This document shows positions 1 through 10,746 of a stretch of 64,000 bases of DNA, one piece after another. Both the position numbers and the translations under genes were made by a program. The number at the start of each line of letters is the position of its first letter. Positions within the stretch are counted from its first letter, which is position 1. The notes below the pieces were generated by a model. It saw only the letters and a list, made by a program, of their open reading frames with translations, searched no databases and was not told the DNA's origin. Source of the DNA: an uncultured Pelagibacteraceae bacterium (GTDB taxonomy: Bacteria; Pseudomonadota; Alphaproteobacteria; Pelagibacterales; Pelagibacteraceae); the NCBI GenBank assembly GCA_902540275.1, contig CACBMB010000004.1:1-64000 (forward strand), read 5' to 3'.

Positions 1-894
1 ATTTCAAATACAAAAAAAATTTCCTTAACAAGGAATGTAGATCAAACTAAATTTGATCAAAAAATTTTAGTAACTAAACTAAACAAAAAAATTATTTACT
101 CTGAAAGTATAATAATGCAAAGTTTATATAAATCTGCAATGAAACAAAAAATACCTGTAAATACTATTATTGAATTTGCTCGTATTTATGGTTTTCAAGT
201 TGATTTTCAAAGAGACATCAAAAAGAGAGATAGTTTTCAAATCATGTATGAGGCATTTACGAATGATAAAGATATAGTAATTGAGACAGGTAATATTATT
301 TTTGCAAATCTTAAATTAAGTGGTGAAAATAATTCATTATATTATTTTGATAAAAAAGGATCTGAAGGTCATTACGACAAGAGTGGAAAAAGTGTTAAAA
401 AAGCGTTAATGAAAACACCAATTAATGGTGCAAGACTTTCTTCCCCTTTTGGAATGAGAAAACATCCTATTGATGGTTTTAATAAAATGCACAAAGGAAC
501 AGATTTTGCTGCACCAATGGGAACTCCAATAATGGCATCTGGGGATGGGATAATTAAAAAAGCTGGCTGGTGTGGCGGTGGTGGAAATTGTATTGTCATC
601 AGACATAATTCAACTTATCAAACTGTTTATGCCCACATGTCAAAATTTGCTAGTGGTATGAAAAAGGGAATAAGAGTTAAACAAGGTCAGATTATTGGAT
701 TTGTTGGCTCTACAGGAAAATCTACAGGACCACATTTGCATTATGAAGTTATAGTTAATGGAAAAAAAATAAATTCACAAACTCTTAAATTGCCTTCAGG
801 TAAAATTTTAAAAGGAGAAAACAGAAAATTATTTGAAACAAAAAAAATTAAACTAGATGTTTTAAAATCAGAAAAAATTCTTGGCTTAAATTAA
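1..894 (+). CDS. M23 family metallopeptidase (LytM/peptidoglycan endopeptidase), 5' end truncated by window
   Basis: Frame is open from base 1 through the track ORF at 115; motifs GARLSSPFGMRKHPIDGFNKMHKGTDFAAPMGTPI and GPHLHYEV are typical of peptidase M23. Confidence 0.9.
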   Translation: MSNTKKISLTRNVDQTKFDQKILVTKLNKKIIYSESIIMQSLYKSAMKQKIPVNTIIEFARIYGFQVDFQRDIKKRDSFQIMYEAFTNDKDIVIETGNIIFANLKLSGENNSLYYFDKKGSEGHYDKSGKSVKKALMKTPINGARLSSPFGMRKHPIDGFNKMHKGTDFAAPMGTPIMASGDGIIKKAGWCGGGGNCIVIRHNSTYQTVYAHMSKFASGMKKGIRVKQGQIIGFVGSTGKSTGPHLHYEVIVNGKKINSQTLKLPSGKILKGENRKLFETKKIKLDVLKSEKILGLN

Positions 895-898
895 TGAC

Positions 899-1306
899 CT
901 ATATTTGATTTGTATCTTTTGTGTCTTGAGATTTTTCTAAATTATTATCTTTGTTATTTTCGTTAATAATTATTTCTGCCTCTTTTTTTGGTGATAGATT
1001 TTCTGAAATTTTAGATTTATTATTAATTTCTTTTTCATCTAAAATTCTTGTAAAATGATCTGCATGTTGGAAGTAATTTTCAGATAAAATCTTATCGCCA
1101 TTAGAAAGTGCCTCTCTCGCTAAATTATTATATTTTTCGATTAATTTAGAGGCATTATGATTATTTCTTCCTGGAATTTTTCTTTGAAAATTTTCACTGT
1201 TTGAAAAAGAATTTTTAAATTTTGACCTATCGCCATTAGATTTAAATCCTCTGTCAGTTCTCCTAAAGTTGTTTCTTCTATTGTTATTATTTCTAAAAGT
1301 AACCAT
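899..1306 (-). CDS. DUF4167 domain-containing protein
   Basis: N-terminal Arg/Asn-rich tract followed by KLIEKYNNLAREALSNGDKILSENYFQHADHFTRIL, characteristic of alphaproteobacterial DUF4167. Confidence 0.85.
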   Translation of the reverse strand: MVTFRNNNNRRNNFRRTDRGFKSNGDRSKFKNSFSNSENFQRKIPGRNNHNASKLIEKYNNLAREALSNGDKILSENYFQHADHFTRILDEKEINNKSKISENLSPKKEAEIIINENNKDNNLEKSQDTKDTNQI

Positions 1307-1319
1307 AATTAATGTCTCG

Positions 1320-2162
1320 TTATATTTTTGTACAAACTATGCATCTGTCATTTTTTGAATAATCTTTTAAAATTTTATTTATATAAAATCCTCTATCTTT
1401 CAGTAAGCTCGTAACTTTATTTTTTTGATCAAAAGCTATCTCTAAAAAAAATTTTCCGTTTTTTTTTATCAGCTCAGATGACTTATTAATAACTTTTCTG
1501 ATAACTGATATGCCATCTAATCCACCATCTAATGCTATTTTGGGCTCAAAATCTATTATATCTTTTTCCAAATATTGTAAATCAATTTTATTAATATATG
1601 GAGGATTTGATATAATTAAATCATATTTGCCGAAATTAAAATTGTCAATATCAGATTTAAAAAATTTGGTCTTGTTAAATAAATTAAGATTTAAAGTATT
1701 TTTTTTGCAAATACTGATACATTTTTGATTTATATCAATACCTACACCATAAAAATTTGGCCTTTCCTTTAAAACAGATAGTAATAAACATCCTGATCCA
1801 ACACCAATATCTAATATGTTAAATTTAGATCTATTTTTTGTAAACTCCAATATATGTTCCACAATCAACTCACTATCAGGTCTAGGTATTAAAGTATCTT
1901 TTGAAACTTCAAATTCATACTTCCAAAAATCTTTTTTTCCAATTAAATAAGCAATTGGTTTACCTTTCTCTCTTTGTTGAACCAGATAATTAAAATTATC
2001 AAAATCCTTTTCAGATATAATTTTATTCAAATTCATTATTATATAATTTCTGTCTTTTTTTATCACATTAGACATCAATATTTCAGAGTCTAAATTAGCA
2101 GATTTAATATTTTTCTTTTTCAATTTTAGATTAGCTTTGTTAATTGCGTTTTGAATATTCAT
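1320..2162 (-). CDS. prmC: Peptide chain release factor N(5)-glutamine methyltransferase
   Basis: NPPY motif (IISNPPYI), SAM motif ILDIGVGSGCLLLS, adjacency to prfA. Confidence 0.95.
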   Translation of the reverse strand: MNIQNAINKANLKLKKKNIKSANLDSEILMSNVIKKDRNYIIMNLNKIISEKDFDNFNYLVQQREKGKPIAYLIGKKDFWKYEFEVSKDTLIPRPDSELIVEHILEFTKNRSKFNILDIGVGSGCLLLSVLKERPNFYGVGIDINQKCISICKKNTLNLNLFNKTKFFKSDIDNFNFGKYDLIISNPPYINKIDLQYLEKDIIDFEPKIALDGGLDGISVIRKVINKSSELIKKNGKFFLEIAFDQKNKVTSLLKDRGFYINKILKDYSKNDRCIVCTKI

Positions 2163-2166
2163 AAAT

Positions 2167-3237
2167 TTAAAGTTGACTTAAACTTTCTTCTTGAGCTTGT
2201 AATGTTAAAGACTCTATCATTTCATCAAATACTTCCCCCTCTAAAAACTCATCCAATTTATGAAGAGTAAGATTAATTCTGTGATCTGTTACTCTTCCCT
2301 GAGGAAAATTATAAGTTCTTATTCTTTCAGATCTATCACCTGTTCCAATTTTACTTTTTCTGTCTTGAGATCTTTCTTTATCAATTCGTGATCTTTCTAA
2401 TTCATATAACCTTGATCTCAAAATTTTCATTCCTTTAGCTTTATTTTTGTGTTGAGATTTTTCATCTTGTTGAGATACAGATATGCCTGTTGGTATATGA
2501 GTAATTCTAACTGCACTATCTGTTGTATTAACTGATTGACCACCAGGACCACCAGCTCTAAAAACATCAACTCGTAGATCGGAGTCATTTATTTTTAAGT
2601 CTACTTCTTCAGCTTCAGGTAGAACTGCTACTGTCGCTGCTGAAGTATGAACTCTTCCTTGAGTTTCAGTATCAGGCACTCTTTGAACTCTATGCACGCC
2701 ACTTTCATATTTCAGAGTTGAATAGATATTGATACCTTTTATTGATGCAATTACTTCTTTTAATCCACCTGCTTCACTTTTTGAAATAGAAATTATTTCT
2801 AAAGACCATTTTTTTTTGTGACTAACCTTTTCATACATTTTAAACAAATCACCAGCAAATAAACTTGCCTCAAGACCTCCTGTCCCGGCTCTAATTTCAA
2901 TAATAGCATTTTTTTTATCAGCTTCATCTTTCGGTAATAAGAATAATTTTAACTTTTTTTCACTTTTTTCATGTTGAATTTGTAAATCTTTAAGTTCGGT
3001 TGCAGCCATTTTTGACAACTCAGTATCAGTGCTCTGGTCAGCTAAAATTTTTTCTAATTCAGTTTTATTCTTTTCAAATGCAATATATTTTTTTGCATCA
3101 TTAATTATTTCATTTAAATCTGAATATTCTTTAGATTTTTCCGCAAAAATTTTTTTATCTATATTTCCAGAAGATAAATCTTTTTCAAGTGTCGAATGTT
3201 TAATAATTAGCTCTGTAACAGTTTTTTCTGGTATCAT
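2167..3237 (-). CDS. prfA: Peptide chain release factor 1
   Basis: GGQ motif ([25 protein letters not shown]), RF1 domain organisation. Confidence 0.97.
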   Translation of the reverse strand: MIPEKTVTELIIKHSTLEKDLSSGNIDKKIFAEKSKEYSDLNEIINDAKKYIAFEKNKTELEKILADQSTDTELSKMAATELKDLQIQHEKSEKKLKLFLLPKDEADKKNAIIEIRAGTGGLEASLFAGDLFKMYEKVSHKKKWSLEIISISKSEAGGLKEVIASIKGINIYSTLKYESGVHRVQRVPDTETQGRVHTSAATVAVLPEAEEVDLKINDSDLRVDVFRAGGPGGQSVNTTDSAVRITHIPTGISVSQQDEKSQHKNKAKGMKILRSRLYELERSRIDKERSQDRKSKIGTGDRSERIRTYNFPQGRVTDHRINLTLHKLDEFLEGEVFDEMIESLTLQAQEESLSQL

Positions 3238-3238
3238 T

Positions 3239-4336
3239 TTAGTTATTTTCTAAATCAGAAGCCTTTTTTTCAACTTCGTTTACAACTTTCTCAATCATAT
3301 CTTTTGTTAAAACTTTTTCTGACTGCACTCCTGACAAATACAGCATATTATTTCCTTTTTTACCCCCAGTTATTCCCACATCAGTCAATGCTGCTTCACC
3401 TGGACCATTAACAACACATCCTATTACTGATAGTGTTATTGGAGTTTTTATGTGAGAAAGTTTTTGTTCTAACAATTTAACAGTTTCAATTACTTGAAAA
3501 CCTTGTCTTGCACAAGAAGGGCATGAAATTATTTTTACTCCTCTTTCCCTTAAATTAAGAGATTTTAGAATCTCATTTCCAATTTTTACTTCTTTGACTG
3601 GGTCATCTGATAACGAAACTCTGATTGTATCTCCTATTCCATCTAATAGTAACGTTCCTAATCCAATCGACGATTTTATACTTCCAGAAATAAAGCCACC
3701 CGCTTCAGTAATTCCTAAATGAAGCGGATAATTAGTCACCTTTGATAACTGACGATAAGCTTCTATTGATAAAAAAACATCTGATGATTTTACGCTAATT
3801 TTTAAGTTACGAAAATTCTCATCTTCTAGTATTTTTATATTTCTTAATGCACTTTCAACTAATGCTTCAGGACAAGGTTCCTTGAATTTCTCTAAAATAT
3901 CTTTTTCTAAAGACCCTGCATTTACACCTACTCTGATTGAGCAATTGTTATCTTTTGCAGCTTTAACAACTTCTTTGATTTTTTCCTTACTACCAATATT
4001 TCCAGGGTTTATTCTTAAACAGCTAGCGCCACTCTCTGCTGCTTCAATTGCTCTTTTATAATGAAAATGTATATCCGCAATAATCGGTACATCAACATGT
4101 TTAATAATTTCTTTTAATGATTTAGATGATAACTCATCTGGGCACGAAACTCTTACTATATCAGCCCCCTCACTGTGTATTTCATTTATTTGTTTTATTG
4201 TACCTTTAACATCCGTGGTTAATGTATTAGTCATTGATTGCACTGAAATAGGATTATTTCCACCTACTTTTACTTTACCAACACTAATTTCTTTCGTTTT
4301 TCTTCTTTTGATATCTCTAAAAGGTCTAATACTCAT
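3239..4336 (-). CDS. ispG: 4-hydroxy-3-methylbut-2-enyl diphosphate synthase (flavodoxin)
   Basis: [21 protein letters not shown] and GCVVNGPGE motifs. Confidence 0.97.
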   Translation of the reverse strand: MSIRPFRDIKRRKTKEISVGKVKVGGNNPISVQSMTNTLTTDVKGTIKQINEIHSEGADIVRVSCPDELSSKSLKEIIKHVDVPIIADIHFHYKRAIEAAESGASCLRINPGNIGSKEKIKEVVKAAKDNNCSIRVGVNAGSLEKDILEKFKEPCPEALVESALRNIKILEDENFRNLKISVKSSDVFLSIEAYRQLSKVTNYPLHLGITEAGGFISGSIKSSIGLGTLLLDGIGDTIRVSLSDDPVKEVKIGNEILKSLNLRERGVKIISCPSCARQGFQVIETVKLLEQKLSHIKTPITLSVIGCVVNGPGEAALTDVGITGGKKGNNMLYLSGVQSEKVLTKDMIEKVVNEVEKKASDLENN

Positions 4337-4338
4337 TT

Positions 4339-5553
4339 TTAATTATCCAATTCGAATTCTTTATGTAATGCTATCAATGCTTTTTTTGTATCTTTTTTAT
4401 CAATTAGAACTGAAATTTTTATCTCAGATGTCGAAATCACTTGAATATTTATTTTTTTGTTTGCTAAAGATTGAAACATCCTAAAAGTTACACCAGGAGT
4501 TGTAATCATTCCAACACCAATTACAGAAATTTTTGAAACATTTTTTTTTAACAATAATTTTCTAAAATTAATATTTTTATTTGATTCAATGATTTTTTTT
4601 GTTTTATTTAAATCTTCTGTTTTAATTGTAAATGTTAAATCTGTTTCTTTTCCATTTGCAGAAATATTTTGGACAACCATATCAACATTAATTGAATTTT
4701 TTGAAAGTGGTTTAAAAATAGCAGCTGCAACTCCGGGTTTATCTTTGACTCCAATAAGTGAAACCTTTGAGTCATTTTGAGTAGAAGAAATTCCCGTAAC
4801 AATTTTATTATTTATTATATTTGATCTTTTTGTAATTAATGTTCCAGATTTTTTAATAAATGATGACCTTACCTCAATATTAATTCTATTTAATCTTGCA
4901 TCTTGTATAGATACAGGTTGCATAACTTTAGCACCAAGTGAGGCCATCTCTAACATTTCCTCATATGATATTACTTTAATTTTCTTTGCTTTATTCAATT
5001 TTTTCGGATCTGTTGTATATACTCCTTCTACATCAGTATAAATTATACATCTTTCAGCTTTAAAAAATTTTGCAATCATTATTGCACTTGCATCAGATCC
5101 ACCACGACCAATAGTTGTAACTCTATTCTGATCACTTATACCTTGGAATCCAGTTATTATTGGAATACCACTTTCTCTCAAATATTTGGTTATTCTATTT
5201 TTATAAATTTGATTAATTCTTGAATTCTTGTGTGGTCCTTTTGTAACTATTGGAATTTGCCAAGACAGCCAAGATCTAGATTTATATCCTTTATAAATTA
5301 ATCTTCCAGCCAACAAAGAACAAGCTATTTGTTCACCAGATGAAACTAGCACATCGTATTCCGCTTCTGAAAAATTTTTACTAATTTTTTTTGATTTTTT
5401 TATAAGTTCATTTGTCACACCACTCATTGCTGATGAGATAACAATTACTTTATATCTTTTTTTTAAATAACTACTTATAATATCTGCAACTTTTTTGATT
5501 TTCTCAATTGTTCCTACTGAAGTACCACCAAACTTTAATACTACAATTTTCAT
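4339..5553 (-). CDS. lysC: Aspartate kinase (ACT domains)
   Basis: KFGGTSVG start, [12 protein letters not shown] repeats at C-terminus. Confidence 0.96.
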   Translation of the reverse strand: MKIVVLKFGGTSVGTIEKIKKVADIISSYLKKRYKVIVISSAMSGVTNELIKKSKKISKNFSEAEYDVLVSSGEQIACSLLAGRLIYKGYKSRSWLSWQIPIVTKGPHKNSRINQIYKNRITKYLRESGIPIITGFQGISDQNRVTTIGRGGSDASAIMIAKFFKAERCIIYTDVEGVYTTDPKKLNKAKKIKVISYEEMLEMASLGAKVMQPVSIQDARLNRINIEVRSSFIKKSGTLITKRSNIINNKIVTGISSTQNDSKVSLIGVKDKPGVAAAIFKPLSKNSINVDMVVQNISANGKETDLTFTIKTEDLNKTKKIIESNKNINFRKLLLKKNVSKISVIGVGMITTPGVTFRMFQSLANKKINIQVISTSEIKISVLIDKKDTKKALIALHKEFELDN

Positions 5554-5621
5554 GATAATATTTTTTTTATAATTTAAAATTTGTTGATAAAATACATCTT
5601 AAATATAAAGTCAACTTACTT

Positions 5622-6350
5622 ATGAAAAGTAACACAATTAATAAAAAAGAAATAGAAAAATTTTCTAAAATGGCTGAAGAATGGTGGGATCCACAAGGAA
5701 AGTTTAAACCTTTACACAAATTTAATCCCATTAGAATTGCATACATTAAAGACAATATAATTGAAACTTTAAAACTTAAAAATAAAAAAAAACCTCTAGA
5801 AAAAGTTAAAATTTTAGATATTGGATGTGGGGGTGGTCTTCTAACTGAACCCATGAAGAGATTGGGTGCAAATATTACTGGTATTGATGCCTCAAAACGA
5901 AACATAGAAATTGCAAAACTTCATGCAAAAAAAAATAATCTCGGAATTAATTATATATGTACATCTCCCGAAAATTTCAAAGACAGTGTTAAATTTGATG
6001 TAATACTCAATATGGAAATTGTAGAACATGTAGAAAATGTTGAGCTTTTTCTTGCCTCTTGCTCAAAGCTCTTGAAAAAAAATGGAATTATGTTCGTTGC
6101 AACTTTAAATAAAACTTTAAAATCATATTTATTTGCAATAATTGGTGCTGAATACTTTTTACGTTGGCTTCCGATTGGAACTCATGACTGGGAAAAGTTT
6201 GTAAAACCAGATGACTTAATTTCTATTTTAGAAAAAAATAATCTAAAAATTGATTCTTTAGATGGAATGAAATTCAATATTATAAGTAATGAATGGAAAA
6301 TTAGTTCAGATAAATCTGTAAATTACATAGGAAAATTTATAAAAAATTAA
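5622..6350 (+). CDS. ubiG: Ubiquinone biosynthesis O-methyltransferase
   Basis: EEWWDPQGKFKPLHKFNPIRIAYI and ILDIGCGGGLLTEPMKRLGA motifs. Confidence 0.96.
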   Translation: MKSNTINKKEIEKFSKMAEEWWDPQGKFKPLHKFNPIRIAYIKDNIIETLKLKNKKKPLEKVKILDIGCGGGLLTEPMKRLGANITGIDASKRNIEIAKLHAKKNNLGINYICTSPENFKDSVKFDVILNMEIVEHVENVELFLASCSKLLKKNGIMFVATLNKTLKSYLFAIIGAEYFLRWLPIGTHDWEKFVKPDDLISILEKNNLKIDSLDGMKFNIISNEWKISSDKSVNYIGKFIKN

Positions 6351-6775
6351 TGTTTCTTATTTTCAATCCAAGGCAATGTTGACGCTTCAATACCTTCTTC
6401 TTTGAGTTCTTTAATTTCATTATTTGATGCTAAACCATAAATACCTTTGGTTTTCTTCTTATTATTATAGTAAATAGATCTTGCTTCGTAAGCAAAATTT
6501 TTGCCAACATAGTCAAAATTTTTTTTTATAAAGTTTTGATATTCATTAATTTTTTTATAGAATTCCTTAATTTTTCTTTTACTTAAATCAGTTTTTTTAG
6601 ATGAAGCTGGTTTCATTAATTTTGGTGCCATCAAACTTTTTTGAATTTTTTTTGATTTACAATTGTGACAGCTTAAAAAATTTTTTTTTTTTAATTTTTC
6701 ATATTCTTTAGAAGAAGCGAACCAGCTATCAAAAGAAAATTCACAATTTTTACATACTAAATTATACTTAATCAT
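6347..6775 (-). CDS. DUF1178 family zinc-ribbon protein
   Basis: MIKYNLVCKNCEFSFDSWFASSKEYEKL...CHNCKSKKIQKSLMAP is typical of DUF1178. Confidence 0.88.
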   Translation of the reverse strand: MIKYNLVCKNCEFSFDSWFASSKEYEKLKKKNFLSCHNCKSKKIQKSLMAPKLMKPASSKKTDLSKRKIKEFYKKINEYQNFIKKNFDYVGKNFAYEARSIYYNNKKKTKGIYGLASNNEIKELKEEGIEASTLPWIENKKH

Positions 6776-6817
6776 AATGAACAGTTAATTATTATTTTTT
6801 TTAATTCAAGATTATTT

Positions 6818-8119
6818 TTAACTTCTATAATCGGCGTTAATTTCTATATACTTTTTCGTAAGATCCATTGTATAAGCTGTAAAATTTTTTGAACCTTTCG
6901 AAATATCAACAATTATATCAATAGTATCATGTTTCATGTAATCAGCTGCATCAAACTCATTATAATTGAAGTTTAATTTTCCATTTTGAATAATAACTAT
7001 ATTGCCAAATTTTATTGTTAATTTATCAAAATTAATTGGAACCCCGGCTTTTCCTATTGACATTATTATTCTGCCCCAGTTTGGATCTTCCCCGGCTATT
7101 GCAGTTTTTACTAATGGAGAATTGGCAATTGATAAAGCAATTTTTTTTCCATCGCTTTCAGTTTTGCAATTTAAAACATTTATAGAAATAAATTTAGACG
7201 CTCCCTCTCCATCAGCAACTACTCTTTTAGCTAAATTTAATAAAACTTTATTTAATGCATTATCAAATTCTTTAATCTTTTCATCATTAATATTTTTAAC
7301 TTTTACATGTTTAGATTTTCCGGTAGAGAAAATTGTGACCATATCGTTGGTACTTGTATCTCCATCACAACTAATTGCATTAAATGTCGTAGAAATATTC
7401 TTCTTTAAAAGTTTTTTAAGTAAATTGTTTGGTAAGTCTGCATCAGTAAAGACATATCCCAAAGTTGTTGCCATATTTGGCTGGATCATTCCTGATCCTT
7501 TTGCTAAACCAAATATTTTCACTTTATTATTTCCAATTGAACATTCTTCCATAGCCATTTTTGGTTGAGTATCTGTTGTCATAATGCCAAGCGCAGCCTT
7601 CATCCAAATATATTTATTTTGGGTATATTTAATTTTAGATACTAATTCAGGTATTTTATCTTTTATTTTTGTTTCTGGAAAAGGCTCTCCTATTGTACCG
7701 GTACATCCAAAAAGAATATCTTTGGGCTTTATCTTTCTTGGAACATCTTCATCATCTTTTTGTTTTTCAGATAATTTTTCAGAGACAATCTCAGCTATTT
7801 TTTCTAAACTTTTATAACCTTGCTTGCCAGTGAAACAATTTGCATTTCTGGTGTTTACAATTAAAGAAAATACTTTTTTATTTTTTTGATTTAAATTCCA
7901 TTTAATATTCTCTGACACTATTTTTGATTGAGTATAAACTGATGCAAAATTTGCACCTTGTCTGAAGTAAAACATGACTAAATCGTCTCTAGAATTATTA
8001 TATAAATTTGCACTTACACTTGAGATAGATACTCCATCAATATGGTCTAAATCCTGAAAATCACCCATTCTTCTATTTTTTGATTTAGATGATAAAAAAT
8101 TACTTAAATTTATACCCAT
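6818..8119 (-). CDS. argJ: Bifunctional glutamate N-acetyltransferase/amino-acid acetyltransferase
   Basis: KGSGMIQPNMATTLGYVFTDA with self-cleavage Thr, SISCDGDTSTNDM. Confidence 0.96.
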   Translation of the reverse strand: MGINLSNFLSSKSKNRRMGDFQDLDHIDGVSISSVSANLYNNSRDDLVMFYFRQGANFASVYTQSKIVSENIKWNLNQKNKKVFSLIVNTRNANCFTGKQGYKSLEKIAEIVSEKLSEKQKDDEDVPRKIKPKDILFGCTGTIGEPFPETKIKDKIPELVSKIKYTQNKYIWMKAALGIMTTDTQPKMAMEECSIGNNKVKIFGLAKGSGMIQPNMATTLGYVFTDADLPNNLLKKLLKKNISTTFNAISCDGDTSTNDMVTIFSTGKSKHVKVKNINDEKIKEFDNALNKVLLNLAKRVVADGEGASKFISINVLNCKTESDGKKIALSIANSPLVKTAIAGEDPNWGRIIMSIGKAGVPINFDKLTIKFGNIVIIQNGKLNFNYNEFDAADYMKHDTIDIIVDISKGSKNFTAYTMDLTKKYIEINADYRS

Positions 8120-8184
8120 AGTATTTAAAAAAATTATTTAATAATTATATTAAAGGTTATAAGTAAATAATAAATCAAAATTTA

Positions 8185-10746
8185 ATGCTAAATCCACTAA
8201 ACTTTATCACCAAACTAGTAAAATCTAAGAATCAGAAAGAACTAGATAGGATTTCCAAAATTGTTTCAAAAATAAATTCATTAGAAGAAGAAACAAAGAA
8301 ATTGAAAGACAAAGATTTCCCAAAAAAAACTCTTGAGCTTAAAGAAAAAATTAAAGGTGGAAAAACTTTAGATGACTTAATGCCTGAAGCTTATGCCTTG
8401 GTCAGAGAAGCATCTAAACGAACCAGGAATGAGCGTCATTATGATGTACAAATAATTGGTGGGATTGTTTTACATGAAGCAAAAATTGCTGAAATGAAAA
8501 CAGGAGAAGGTAAAACTTTAACCATAGCATTAGCTGCTTATTTAAACTCACTTCAAGAAAAAGGTGTGCATATAGTCACTGTAAATGACTATTTGGCTAA
8601 AAGAGACTCAGTTGAAATGGGTGAAATATATAATTTTTTAGGAACAACATCAGGGTTCATTAACAATGACCAAAATGATTTTGAAAGAAGAAAAAATTAT
8701 AATTGTGATATTACGTATGCAACTAATAGTGAGCTTGGTTTTGATTATTTAAGAGACAATATGAAATTTTCAAAAGATGAAATGGTTCAGAGAGATCATT
8801 TTTTTTCGATTGTTGATGAAATCGATTCTTGTTTAATCGATGAAGCAAGAACCCCTTTAGTAATATCAGGTGCATCGGAGGACAAAACCAATCAATATCT
8901 TGCAATTGATAAATTAATAAAACAATTGAAAAAAGATGATTACGAAATTGATGAAAAAGATAAAAATATTCTCTTAACCAATGAAGGAATTAATAATGTC
9001 GAAAAGATATTTTCAAATGTCGGTTTGCTTAAGAATAATAATTTTTATGATCCAGAAAATTTAAGTTTAGTTCATTTTGTCAATCAAGCTTTACGAGCTA
9101 ACCATTTATTTCAAAAAGGTAAAGATTATATTATAAAAGATAATTCGCTCAAAATCATCGATGAATTAACTGGCAGAATTTTAGAAGGAAGAAGATTCGG
9201 AGATGGTCTCCACCAGGCATTGGAAGCTAAAGAAAAAGTAGAAATTCAAGCCGAAAATCAAACGTTAGCATCAATTACATATCAAAATTATTTTAAACTT
9301 TATAAAAAAATTTGTGGATGTACAGGTACAGCAGTAACAGAATCTGAGGAATTTTTTGAAATATATAACTTGCCTGTTGTAAGCATTCCAACAAACAAAA
9401 AAATGATAAGAAAAGATCTTAATGATCAAATTTTTAGAACAGAAATTGAAAAAAATAATGCAATAGTGAATAAAATTTCAGAAGTGCATAATTCAGGACA
9501 ACCGCTATTAATTTTCACATCTAGTGTTAATAAATCTGAAATTTATTCAAAACTATTATCAAAAAAAAATATCAAACATTTAGTTTTAAACGCAAAAAAT
9601 CATGAAAATGAAGCAGAAATAATTGCCAACGCTGGTAAGGAAAACTCTGTGATTATAACAACAAGCATTTCGGGAAGAGGTGTGGATATTCAACTTGGTG
9701 GAAAAAAAGGTTCTATAAATGATAATGAACTTTCTGAAAATAAAAATAAAATTAAATCTCTTGGGGGACTTTTTGTAATTGGCACCGAAAGAATGGAGTC
9801 TAGAAGGGTTGACAATCAAGCTAGAGGAAGATCTGGAAGACAGGGCGACGAAGGCTCTTCAATATTTTACGTAAGTCTTGAGGACGATTTGATGAGAATT
9901 TTTGGGTCAGAAACTATGAATAATATGTTAGAAAAATTAGGTTTAAAGGATGGGGAAAGTATAGACCACCCATGGATCAATAAAGCATTAGAAAGAGCTC
10001 AGCAAAAAGTTGAAGCCAGAAACTTTGATATTAGAAAAACTTTGATTAAATTTGACAATGTTTTGAATGATCAAAGACATGTAATTTTTTCTCAAAGAAA
10101 AAATGCGATGAATAGTGAAAAAATTTTTGATTACTCAAATGAATTCTTAGAAGAAATTTTAGATAAAATTATTAATTTTAAAATTCAAAATTTATCTAAC
10201 CCAAATAATAATGAATTTTTGAATAAATTAAAAAATATTTTAGGTAAATCTTTTGATGAACAAAAACTAACAAATTTACTATCATTAAATAATAATGAAT
10301 TTAAAAAAAAAATTATTGAATTATTTAATGATAAGAGAAATGAAAGAATTGAATTTTTAGGTAAAGAACAATCAATAGAAATAGAAAAAAGAATTTTTTT
10401 ACAAACATTAGATTTAAATTGGAAATCACATATTCAGTACTTAGAACAACTTAGACAAGTAATCGGTCTCAGATCATATGGACAGAGAGATCCTCTTATA
10501 GAATATAAAAAAGAGGCCTTTGAATTATTTGAAAACTTACTAGAGAAACTCAAGATTGATTATATAAAAATTTTAATAAATTTAAAAATAGTTGAACAAT
10601 CTCAAAACAAAGATGAGACTAAAAGGACACCTATCATGGAAAATCCTAAATGTTTGCTAATTTTAAATCGAGGTAAAAAAATCTCAAGAAATGACAGGTG
10701 TGAAGCGACAGGCAAAAAATATAAGAACTGTTGCGGTGCTTTATAG
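8185..10746 (+). CDS. secA: Preprotein translocase subunit SecA
   Basis: MKTGEGKTL Walker A, GTAVTESEEF, GRGVDIQLGG, RSGRQGDEGSS; degenerate C-terminal Cys motif. Confidence 0.98.
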   Translation: MLNPLNFITKLVKSKNQKELDRISKIVSKINSLEEETKKLKDKDFPKKTLELKEKIKGGKTLDDLMPEAYALVREASKRTRNERHYDVQIIGGIVLHEAKIAEMKTGEGKTLTIALAAYLNSLQEKGVHIVTVNDYLAKRDSVEMGEIYNFLGTTSGFINNDQNDFERRKNYNCDITYATNSELGFDYLRDNMKFSKDEMVQRDHFFSIVDEIDSCLIDEARTPLVISGASEDKTNQYLAIDKLIKQLKKDDYEIDEKDKNILLTNEGINNVEKIFSNVGLLKNNNFYDPENLSLVHFVNQALRANHLFQKGKDYIIKDNSLKIIDELTGRILEGRRFGDGLHQALEAKEKVEIQAENQTLASITYQNYFKLYKKICGCTGTAVTESEEFFEIYNLPVVSIPTNKKMIRKDLNDQIFRTEIEKNNAIVNKISEVHNSGQPLLIFTSSVNKSEIYSKLLSKKNIKHLVLNAKNHENEAEIIANAGKENSVIITTSISGRGVDIQLGGKKGSINDNELSENKNKIKSLGGLFVIGTERMESRRVDNQARGRSGRQGDEGSSIFYVSLEDDLMRIFGSETMNNMLEKLGLKDGESIDHPWINKALERAQQKVEARNFDIRKTLIKFDNVLNDQRHVIFSQRKNAMNSEKIFDYSNEFLEEILDKIINFKIQNLSNPNNNEFLNKLKNILGKSFDEQKLTNLLSLNNNEFKKKIIELFNDKRNERIEFLGKEQSIEIEKRIFLQTLDLNWKSHIQYLEQLRQVIGLRSYGQRDPLIEYKKEAFELFENLLEKLKIDYIKILINLKIVEQSQNKDETKRTPIMENPKCLLILNRGKKISRNDRCEATGKKYKNCCGAL

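Noticed and set aside
372-606. Antisense ORFs on minus strand inside the M23 peptidase gene
   Set aside because: Shadow ORFs of a clearly conserved plus-strand gene with no recognisable domain. The same reasoning applies to the other antisense track ORFs (e.g. 1510-1728, 7002-7568, 13100-13558, 23986-24303, 26722-26982, 53032-53328).
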